Shown here piece after piece: positions 34,801 through 46,800 of a DNA stretch of 64,000 nucleotides. This stretch comes from Hippasteria phrygiana. Its lineage: Eukaryota > Echinodermata > Asteroidea > Valvatida > Goniasteridae. The translations under genes and the position numbers were made by a program. The stretch lies in NCBI GenBank assembly GCA_037893225.1, contig JAZGUH010000113.1, positions 2,294,001 through 2,358,000 of the forward strand. The letters run 5' to 3'. Below the pieces are notes generated by a model that saw only the letters and a list, made by a program, of their open reading frames with translations, was not told where the DNA came from and searched no databases. Numbering within the stretch: position 1 is the first letter of the stretch; each line of letters opens with the position of its first letter.

Positions 34801-37800
34801 ACCCAATAAAAGTATACAATTTTGGAAAGCTTTTGTTCTCTTTCATTTGGTGTCCAAATTTTCAAAATATGAGGGGCTTGAAAGAAGGTAATGACCTACA
34901 AAGCATGAATCCACAAATATTTTCAAAATTGTTGATGTCTAGGCTCTTGATGAAGCATGTAAAAAAAAACACATTTGGAATCATTCTAAAGGGCCAAAGC
35001 AACATTTATGCATAAAAGCAATCAAGTTCACCTCAAGAAAACACATAAAAATCACATCCAAAAAGTGTCTTGGATTTGCAAGTGGAAACTGAAAATTTCG
35101 AAGTTTTACATGTACATGTATACGTGCGAAAGTGGCTCCAATGCTATTGCAGTGGTCTCAATGTATTTTCTAAAGGGGTTTGTTGTCTATGCAGGTTTTC
35201 TAATGCATACATCATATCGTTCAAATTAGTACGATTGACAGTTAAAGGGTTAAGTGGAAAGAGTAATTTCACTATTTGACCTTTGTCATTATGCCTAGAC
35301 CATGTGCCCTTTGTTTGTTTACATCAAACCACCATTCAAATGTGCCTGGCGGTATGTGCACATACATCGTGTTTTGCACAAATTTTGTTAAAGAGTGAAA
35401 TCAAAAGTAACATAATTTAAAAGCAATCTGACCTGTGACCGACTTTTATGCAAAACATGATGCGTGCGCATACCACTGGGCAAATTTCAACAGAGAAGTA
35501 AACACGTGACGTCAGAGGCCACATCATTTATACATGTACGTGTAGTTTCACTATTTTGCAGCTGTTTTTTTCCCCAGAAATTTTGTAGAGATGTTGCTTA
35601 GGCCATAATTTATGATGTGATGAAATGGAATTGCATTGTAGTGTTCACAAAATGGCATTTCTCCATATTTTACTAATTTAAGGTAAAAAGGGTAGTTTTT
35701 GGTAGAATAAATTAAAACTTTGTGAAATGTTCTTTGTGAGAGAATTTATATTACTCATTGTGTAAAACTACAAGTACATGTAGATAGCACTAAAAACCTA
35801 TTTTATAACTTTTGGTTAGAAACACTGATATTTGAAAATGTTGGTCAAAATTTGGCAATACATGTAGGTTCTGATGAAAAATAGTCATGAAGACAGTGCT
35901 GTTATCACTTATCAATGTGAAATGCGAAATCCCCCCCCCCCAAAAAAAAAAGATTATGTTGTAAACTGTTTTCTGACCCCCACTTATACATACTCTGCCC
36001 CAATAGGGGACGGGAACTGGTTGGAAAAATCATAAAATCATTTTTCTTGTGCATACATGTATGTGGAGGGTGGGTGGGGCTTGACACCCTCCATTGGTAA
36101 TTTTTGTCAGCAAAATTGTGTCGTTGGGAAAAGCATGCTGTCAGCAACAAATACATAATGTTGAAAACATTTGAATCAACAAAGTTTTCTACAGCACTGT
36201 ATAATGTGACGGCATGGTGTATATAGTACATATACATGTAAGCAGCAGATTTTTGTGTGTGTATTTTCTTGTCTGAATACGTGTTTCCTCTTTAAATTTG
36301 GTAATAAAACTTATGGGGTTCATTGTCTTTGTTACTTAATTTTGATGTAAATTTCATGGCAAGCTAATATACTTTGTCACACAGAATCTTAAATGTCAGT
36401 TGCATTTCCAGGTATTTACTTTTTTGGTCAACATGTCAAAGATTAAAAACCAGTTTCTCGGCTACATGTATTTTTGTGTCGCCTAAACGAATGTTTTGGG
36501 AGAAAACTTTAATACCAGTACTAAATTCTTTACGACCGTGTGACCGTACATGTCTCTGTGTGTACATGTACTGTACATGTTAAAGTTTTAGGTTAAGTTT
36601 TTAAAAGAAAGTTGGTAACATCTACGCTTTAATGGATTTTGATGAAACTTATATGCAGTACCCCTTGGGTGGGAAGACACAATTCTTCTTCGGAATGCCG
36701 AGGTCAAAGGTCATGGAGGGGTCATTAGGGGTCATTAGTATGTCAGTATGTATGTGGCATTTTGGTTAGTTTCGCAAAACATGAGTCTCATATGAAAAGT
36801 TGGAGTCCAATTGCAATCAAACTTAGGTCATACATGTAGGTGCATTATGTTTACCGTCATATGATGGTGATGTGCAAGGTCACTTACTGAGGTCATTTGA
36901 GGTCAAAGGGAATTTGAGGTCAAAGGTTATCTGAGGTAAGTTATAAAATAGGCTGAAACTGTAAAATTGTTCTCATTTGAAAAGTCCAATTGCAAACAAA
37001 CTTGAGCCTAAGGTACAACATGGAAACATTTCTGTTATGGTGATGTTAAAGGTCACATCAAGGTCAAATAGTAAAAAAAGGCTGAACATGTAAAATTTGT
37101 CTCATTTGAAAAGTTGAAGTCCAATTGCTGTTGAATTTGAGTCATACGTGTAGGTGCATTATGTTAACGGTTAACTGTCATGTGATGGAGATGTGAAAGA
37201 TCACATACTGAGGTCAAAGGTCATTTAAGGTTAAGTTATTAAATAGGCTTACAATGCAAAATAATCAAACTTTAGCCAAAGGTGCGACATGTGTTACATA
37301 TTCATATTAAACCAGGTGTGTGACACGCGCATGCGTGCGGGTTCATAAGGTGACCCGGGGTCAGATAAGAGGCATTGAAAAGTCATGTTTGCAATCTAAT
37401 CAAACGTCTGGACATCCAGTCATTTATTCCTCCAATGTTGATGATAGAATCGACCATAGGTCTCAGAATAGGACAACAATTTTGGCGACGAGGATGGGAT
37501 CCAGCATGGATCGTTTGGAATCGCTGACAATGTGACATTGCCGAGATAATGAGGCATTTGCAACGTCGCAGTCGTCAGCCTTTTCTTCGAGGACTGAAGT
37601 TACGACACAACGTATAACGTGCATGTACACGTAGAGTGGGCATGTACACTGCACGCCAGACAGTCAGTCATGAACATTAACGGCTGTTCTGTTAACTGTA
37701 CCAGCTAGTCACATGTTGGCGGACGCGCCCACGTGAGATATTCTACACAACATCGTGGAGGATGCCGCCTGAGAGTTCCGGTGTAGAAACGCCGTGACTG

Positions 37801-40800
37801 GAAGAGCCTACTACAGCCTGCATGGAGATCGCTCCGTATAGACCCGAACTGATTGGTTCAATGTGACCCACCACCCTTAGCAACCCCAGCCACCAACAAA
37901 GTCAGTATGTGCATACAGCATGCTAGCATCGCCCTGTCGGATCCTCGCCCTAGTGATCGCTCCACTGCAGACAGACTATTAACGTTTTGACCGAGATTTT
38001 GGCCGAACTGGAAGTGTCTGAACGTCAAAGATTTCCAATGACCATCGAATGTTGAAGCTGTCTTCGGAACAGTGATTGCAGCTTTAAGGGAACACTTCCG
38101 GACAGAACTTTTCAGCCAAGCGAGTCGTGAAGAAGCTAACAATAGTGAGCACCGCTAGGCTGCACAGCCCCCTCATCAGCTCCCCATTCAGCACCGCTCA
38201 TCTCGCCGTGTTGTCGCAAGGCTAGCCCCCATCGCTGACGCTCATCGAAAAACCGGATCCCTGTTAGCGTCACGCAAGTTAGCTGCCAGCTGTAATTAAG
38301 ATCAGATGACTTGAACAATTTAGGACGCAATTCAATCGAGATCAGTGAACTGCCGAAAACTGTAATTATCAAACTGTTTACATGTGTGTTGTTGAATGTT
38401 ATTGAGCCTTTAGGCTTTGAGGTAACTTTGCTGTATTAACAAAAAGAAATTGTGTTGCTGTGCGTTATGTACATGTAGATGTATTTTGATGTTGCTCAAT
38501 CACAGCCAGCCTACCCATTGTGTTTCATTATTACGAGGCTGTTGCTATAATTGGTTGCTTAATATTTGGCCTAAATTGCCAGTTAAAGTGTGGAAGTAAT
38601 ATTACAATTAAAGGTACTGTGTTGATGTTGCTAATTATTGGTATTGTTTGAAAGGAATATTGATAAGGACATTTTAGCGTGAAAGTAACATTATTCACCC
38701 TTATTGATGTGTTGATTATTATTGTTTCTTACCTGCCAAGCAATTTTCTAATATTTTTTGTGAATTGTAATTGATCATAGTGTACTGCAGTTAAGATGGC
38801 AAGTACAATAAGTGGTGCGATAGGTGTCATACCTGTTTTTGATCCTAACCAGATTGAAGAATGGATTGAATTACTAGAAGCTTGGCTAGGGTCAAATAAT
38901 GTTGAAGAGGATGGTAGAAAACGTTCAGTATTATTCACGAGTTTAGGTAGTAACTGTAAGGGTTATCATACCTTGCGAGCACTACTACAGCCCCACAAGC
39001 CAACTGATAAATCTTACAAAGAGTGTGTAGATTTACTGAAGAACCATTTTGCCCCCAAACCAAGTGAGATTGTGTTGAGGTACCGGTTTTATACCCGGAC
39101 ACAAAAGCCTGGTGAAACAGTGCCCCAGTTCATAGCTGGTCTTCGTCAGCTTAGTGAAAATTGTAACTTTGCAGAACTCAACAACATGCTGCGTGATCGG
39201 CTTGTTGTTGGATGTCGAGAGGCAACCATCCAGCAAAAACTACTCAGCGAAATAAGTCTCACATTTGAGAAGGCCCTAAACATTGCTACTGCAATGGAAA
39301 TGGCCAGTAAGGATGTTGAGAAGATCAAGGAAATCCAGCCAGAGAGTCCACAAACAAGCTCTCAAGTCAACAAAATGCAGCCCCCACGGAGGCCGAAGCA
39401 GAAGTTTGCCAGTAAATCACCACCAGGTCCAAGGCAAGGCAATCGCCAATACGATGAAAGCGCCAAAGCTGCCAGTCGAAGCCCCGCCCAGCAGAAATGT
39501 TGGCGTTGCGGTGCAGCCCATACCCATGACACATGCCCGTTTAAAACTGAGAAATGCCATAAGTGTCGCCGAACAGGACACACTAAAAGTCAGTGTGACA
39601 AGGTGCAAGAATTCAACCGTCGTTACCAACGCAGAAGCCATAAAGCACATCATCTGGAAGAGGAGGATAGCCCTGCAAATGAAGCAGCAATACTAAGCCA
39701 CTTGGAATCGCCAGCTGTTAACAAGTTGTCCAAGTGTCAGCCCTACTATAGCCCGTTTCACACTATACTCTTACCCGGGTAATTGCCGGGTTAACGGAAA
39801 ATTTAACCCGGCAATTACCCGGGTAATCTGGAGCATTCCCACTACAATTCTCCGGGTTAGAAATTCTCCGGGTTAACTGCCCCAAAACCCCACTTAACCC
39901 GGGTAATTTCTAACCCTGCTCGCGAGGTGGGTTAACCCACCAATCTCGGGGTTAACGACGACCTTGAGACGATTTTCCGGGTTACCATCAGGGTAAGTGG
40001 GTGGGTGCGCTTCGTCGTGTTCTATCAGCCAGCTTTGCGAAGGTGACGTAATATATTAGTACGGCCGCCTGACTGGTACTTCGCCTAGTATATTTTTACA
40101 TTTTCAAAGTGAACAAAGAAACTGGCAGGAGCGGGATTCGAACCTGTGACCTCTGGGTTACCGTACCGGCGCTCTACCAACTGAGCTATCTTGCCCTATG
40201 TTGGCGGTCTACTAAATTGTCAAATTGTCAGTATCTTTGTTCATTTTTATATCTTTCTATATTTTTACGTATACTTAATGAAAGGCACCAGTCTTCCGTG
40301 GATGATGCCTCGTCTTAATAAGTACATTTTACATGCACTTAATGCAAGGCACCAGTCTAGACCGCACAGTTGAAGGATGACTAGACTTGAAATCAAGTCG
40401 GTAATTGGTCGGCATTAGTCCGACTGCACCGCCGCGTATTATAATACTTACACCGCACTTTCGAGGGGTTACGTGTAGCGAGCGGTATAATAACATGTGG
40501 GAACGTTCGTGCAACCTTGGCCCCAAGATGCGTGTGCGTCGACTGTCCAATTACTGACCATAGAGGAAAGAAGACATGTCGGAACTTCACGAAAGGCGGG
40601 CATATTATTGCGTACCGCGCTGGTATGATAATGACGGCGCCTGCGGACAAAACACGACTGTCTAAATGACTTGTCTTCAAGTCTAAAGGATGACGCGTGC
40701 ACGCTACCAATGCTGATCTGATTTTTTTCAATTTGCATTGCATGCTCTCGCGCCGCTCTCGCTCCGCTCTCACTTCACTCTTTTAAGCCGAAGAAACAAT

Positions 40801-43800
40801 GAATAGGGCAAGCAATGCACATTCTCTGGGTTATCATTCGCATAGTGTGAATGCAGCTACAAGTTACCCGGGTGCGCGCTGAAGCGGGTAAGCAGAATTG
40901 CAGGGTTAATTTTGTAGTGTGAAACCGATTCTCCGGGTTAGTTTCTACCCGGGTAATGACAACTACCCGGGTAATAAATTACCCGGGTAAGTTCAGAGTA
41001 GTGTGAAACCCATATATGTAACGATGGAGGTAAATGGAAGGAAGATAGATATGGAGCTTGACACAGGAAGCCCCGGTCATTGATGTCAGTGGGAACTTTC
41101 AGCCAAATTGGGAATCCCAATGAGATTCAGCCTTGCAATCCCAGACTGACAACTTACACTGGTAATAGAGTGCCTATCATCGGTGAAGCCTCTGTCCATG
41201 TCAAACATCTGTCGTCTCAGCAGACGAAGCATCTCTCACTTCTGGTCGTGCAGAATGGAGTAAGCCTCCTAGGACGGGAGTAGATTGAAAACTTTCCGTC
41301 GTCTTTGGCCAATGTCCTCCAGTCAAAGCCGCCTGACAGCCCCACATTGAATGTTGTCAATGTAGACACAGAAGCCCAATTGAAGGACATCCTTCAAGCC
41401 CATGCTGAGGTGTTTAACACCACAAGCGTACTAGGTAAACTGATCGGGTACCAGGCCAAGGTCCAGCCAGTAGAAGAACTGCCACTGTTCTACAAAGCGG
41501 CCCCAGTTCCATATATGAGGAAGTAACAAATCGATGACTGCCTAGATGACTTGCTCGAGAAAGGTGTTATTATAATAAGCCAGTCAAATTCGCCGACTAC
41601 GCCTGCCCTATAGTAGTTGCTGATAAACCTGATGGGAGTGTCCGCATATGTGGGAACTACAAGCTCACAGCCAACAAGGTTTTGCGTCTAGAACAGTACC
41701 TATTGCCTACCTTGGAGGATTTAATGCAAGATCTTCAGGGAGGAAAACTGTTCTCAAAGGTGGACCCATCTCATGCCTACCACCAGATAGAGTTGGAAGA
41801 AGCCGCAAGAAAATACACTACTGTGAACATCCATCGAGGTCTATTCCAGTATGTCCGAATGCCATTTGGATTAGCCTCCGCCCCAGCCATCTTCCAAAGA
41901 ACCATTGAATCACTGCTCGCAGACATCCCCATGTGCCGTCCGTACCTGGACGACATCATCATCAGTGGTCGGAATGATGCAGAGCACCTAGCCAACGTGA
42001 ATGCAGTTTTGCAACGTCTAAAAGAGAATGGCATGAAGTTGAAACACGAGAAGTGTGAATTCCTGCGGGACTCAGTCATTACCTTGGTCATCAGCTGATT
42101 CAAGAAGGGTTGCGGCCATTGAAATCCAAGATTGAAGCCATTCAGCAAGCACCGCGTCCGAAGAACCAAGAAGAACTTCATGCCTATCTTGGACTTCTTG
42201 GATATTACAGGAAGTTCATCCCCAACCTGTCGAAGCACATCGCACCATTGACAGAGTTGTTAAGAGCAGAATTTGAGTCGGACCAGAAGGCAAGAAAGCG
42301 CCAAGGAAGACCAACTGAGGACCCAAAGTTTGCTTGGGGTCAAAGACAAGAAGATGCCTTCAACGAGTCAAAGAAGTTACTCCAGAGTGACGCAGTCCTG
42401 GTTCATTTTGATCCAGAGAAGCCAGTGTTACTTCAGACAGATGCCAGCTCATATGGACTTGGCGCAGTCATTAGCCACATCTTGCCAGATGGAAGTGAGA
42501 GACCAATATCATTCGCCTCTAGAACCCTGACTGTCAGCGAGAAGAATTATGCTCAGTACGAGAAGGAGGGACTTGGCATCATCTTTGGGTTAAAAAGTTC
42601 CACAAGTACCTCCAGGGAAGGCACTTCAGCATAGTCACTGACCATAAACCATTGGTGGCATTGTTTGGTGATAAGAAACCGTCTAGCCCAATGGCTCCAG
42701 CTCGCATCACAAGATGGCACATGATACTCTCTGCATACGAATACGATATGATTCACAAAGAGGGTAAAGAGCACAAAAATGCGGATGCCCTTTCACGCCT
42801 ACCTGTAACAGGAAGTGGAGAAAAGTGGTGCCATGATGATCTTGCAGGAGAACAATGCAAGTTCCGGATCAACCTGATTGAAGACGTGGACACACGGCCT
42901 GTAGAAGCAAAGGAGATCAGGTGCTTCACTGACAAGGACCCAGTGCTGTCAAGAGTAAGGAATTACCTACAGCTGGGTTGGCCAGATAAGAAGAATCTTG
43001 GGGAAGATTTTGCCCCATTTGTTTCCAAGAAAGACGAGTTGTCTATTGAGGATGGTGTAGTCCTTTGGGGACACCGAGTGGTTATCCAGCGGCACCGGCC
43101 CTACGTCAATGGTTACTTCGGGAACTCCATGCCACACACCCAGGAATTGTCAAGATGAAAGTACTAGCCCGGTCATTCCTGTGGTGGCCAGCAATTGACA
43201 AGATAATAGAACACGAGGTAAAGAGCTGCCAGATATGCCAAGAGCATAAAAAATGCCCCCACCCAGTACCATGCACCCGTGGGAGTTCCCGATAAGCCCT
43301 GGTCTAGGCTACATGTGGACTATGCATCCATCAACAATCAAGATGTCCTGATCATTGTGGATGCCCACAGTAAGTGGATCGAAGCCGTAGGAGTGAATAA
43401 TGCTACAGCTTCAACAACAGTGAGAGTGATGAGAAAGCTCTTTGCCACTCATGGAATACCAGAAACTGTTGTATCTGACAACGGAACACAATTCGTGTCA
43501 GAAGAGTTCTACCAGTTTCTCAGCCAGAATGGAGTGGAACATCTTCAAACAGCCCCAAAACATCCGTCTAGCAATGGATTGGCAGAGCGTGCTGTGCAGA
43601 CGGTCAAAGTTGGAGTGAAGAAAATCCAAAATGGAGATTTGGAGTTGCGACTGCAGCAGTTTCTGCTGTGCTACAGGGTAACACCCCAGTCAACAATGGG
43701 TGGGTAAAAGCCCTAGTGAGCTACTATACAGGAGACAAATTCGAACCAAGTTGGATCAGCTCCGACCAAATTTGACAAGACGTGTCAAAATGCATCAAGC

Positions 43801-46800
43801 CCAGATGAAGAACTACCCAGGTTCCAAATCTAGAACATTCCAGCCACCGGATACAGTTCTGGTTAAGAACTTTGGATCCGGACTGACTTGGTTGTATGGT
43901 CAAGTTGTGAGAGCAGTTAGTTCGTCGATTTACGAGGTACATCTGTCAGATGGTCGCACAGTGAGACGTCATGTTGACCAAATGTGAAGATGTAAGGCTA
44001 GACAGTCTCAACAGTTGGCCTTTGAGGAACAAGTCTTGCCTAATGCTGCGACATAGTCAAGTCTCACAGAGCCAATACCAACAGTGTCAGTAATGCCGCC
44101 AGTAACTACTGAGGTGGTTCAAAACAGCTCTAGTGTCTAGTAACGAGCATGTTCAAACCCCATTCATAAATACCTGGGACAGTTTCACTATTCCTATTGG
44201 TCGAGAGCCTGTCACGTGAGTGTGTTTAAACCTTTGTTTAAACATGGCTGGGAGTCATTTATAACCGGCGGAGTGCAAACGTGGCCCCGGAACATGCATG
44301 TTCTTTTTTACGCTCTGTATTATTTTCATGACGTATATTTCAGCAACAATATTTTTCTTATCAAAGAAGCTTAATGTTTCCCCTAAAGTGGGTGGGTTTT
44401 GAAGTTGAGGGAATATGGGGTAGTATAAAACATTTTTTAAGACCATTTTTAAATCGATTGCTTTTTAAAACTATCTTCAAATGGAATAATAAATTTCTTC
44501 TTCATGACCAAGGTTTATACAAAGTTGCAAAGAAAATAGTCTGGTTCCCTGACCTGAAGATTCACTCACGAATTCATGAGGGTATCATCAGGTAAGGGAA
44601 CCAGACTACAGTGAAAATTATCAGACTGGTTCCCAGTCTGGTTCCCGCCCCATAGTAAGAAAGAAAATAATGTAGGAACGGGAACCAGTCTAAATTATCG
44701 TCTGCTCAAGCACCACTATCAAGATTATATTTCTGTAATAAATAAAGGGATATTTTTCCCCCAGAGTGGATGTGTTTTTGAGTTTAAAAATTATAGAGTT
44801 ACGTTTCAACATTTTAGAAAGATCATTTATATAATGATTATCACTTGAAGTCGTTTTTAAACAGAGTAATAGAATTAATAACCATGAACGAGGTAACAAA
44901 AGTTACACCATGAATGAAATGTCGTCTGCTTTTTTGCTGTATGTTACGTAATTGTTTAGATTGTATTTCGTTACATTTTTGGGTCAATTTACATTCCAAA
45001 GCAAACATGTCAGACTACGTCCCCGACGTCAATTTTGATTTACAATTTAGCCTAGACGAAATATCCCAAGAGGAAATTTCAGCATTACAAGTATTGGAGA
45101 GTGAGATGGAGGAAATTCATGAGTTATGGGATGAGAAAAATGATGAATTTGAAGAAGTGACTGAACAAGCTGCTACTGCACATACGGCCAGTAGATTTAA
45201 TAATCTCACCGAGCCTGAACTCGCCGAGTTGGAAGGGAGAAGAAATGAGAAGAGGACATCATACGTGACATCCTGGGGTGTGAGAATTTTGAAAGGTAAG
45301 GGAATGATTTGAAACTAATCCTTTTGTTATTTTTGATGTATATTTTTGCTGGGTGAAGTTGGTGAACGTGAGATTATATTTAATGGCAGGAATTTAGAGA
45401 AAACAAAATCTCATTGTAATTTTATTTGTATTAATTGCAGATTGGTGCACAAGTTCCGGTGAAAACTCAAATTTTGAACAACTAAGAAGATTCTATGGCG
45501 GGGTCAAAAAGCAAAATGGAACAACATACTCATTGCAGTCACTGAGGGGACTGAGAACTGCCATCCATCGACACATAACCGGTCCTCCTTACAGTCGCAA
45601 GATAAATATCCTTCGAGACGGGGATTTCACATCGGCTAACAACGTCTTTCTGGCAGTCATGAAGGGCATCAAAAGAGAGGGAAACGACAAAAGCACGCAC
45701 AAACCTGCCATCAGAGATGCAGACATCACCAAGATGTTTACAAGTGAAACTTTGTCAACATCTAACCCTCAAAGCCTCATGAGAATGGTGTGGTTCTACA
45801 CAGAGTTTTTCTTCTGTAGACGAGGAAGAGAGGGCCTGAGAGAGTTGAAGAAAGATTCGTTCACCATCAAGACAGATGCTACAGGGAGAGAGTACGCAAC
45901 TTTAGGGTTTCATGAAGCAACCAAAAACCACCTTGGTGATTTGTAGCATGATTTTGAGGGAGAGAAGCGGGTGTACGCACAGCCGGACAGCAAGTTTTGC
46001 CCCGTTGAAGTTCTGAAGCTGTACCTGAGTAAACTCCACCCTGAGCAAGATGCCTTTCTGCAACGTCCCTACTCCTCCAGAGACAATGAACCCCATGCCT
46101 GGTACTACAAATACAGCACTGGGCAGGAACACCATCGGCAACTTGATGAAGGAAATTTCTAAAGAGGCAGGGTTGAGTCGGATGTACACCAACCACAGCA
46201 TCCGAGCAACAGCAATCACCACCCTCAATGAGGCTGGCTGTGACACCCGAGCCATCATGACGCTATCTGGCCACCGCAACGAGTTGTCAATCAAGCACTA
46301 CTGCCTTGATGCGTCCGAGAAACAAAAAAAGGGCATGTCACAAGCCCTGTTCAGCGTCATCGACCTAATGCCAGCCACCAGCGGACGTTCTCCGAGCGCA
46401 ACAATTGCGACTCCAACGCGTGCACCGTGTCCTCCGGTTTCAACGCCCGCAGCAACGATCGCCAGCAGGCAGGCGGCTGTACCACCACCGCGGGAATTTC
46501 CTGCAAATCGCGATGACATGTCCGTGTGCTTCCACTCGTCGAGTATGTCAGCGCAGTCCCTCTTTTCCAGCTGCACATTCAACAGCAAAGTTGTCATTAA
46601 TATGACCCCACTTCACCCGTGTAATTTTTAATGTTAAATGTGAGAGTTTAGAGTTTGTTTATAGCCCTAACATTGCAGATACAATCCAAACCGCATGCAC
46701 GTACAAATGTACGTACGTTCGCGCTCTCATAACGTAAAAATGGCGATGCAACCAAAATGAAACTGTTAGTTTCCCAGAGGCGGGATAGCGCACAAAGTCT

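Noticed and set aside
45007..46631. A host gene related to ZMYM/QRICH1.
   Set aside because: It lacks host domains, has an internal stop and a frameshift, and is nested between two parts of a Gypsy Pol reading.
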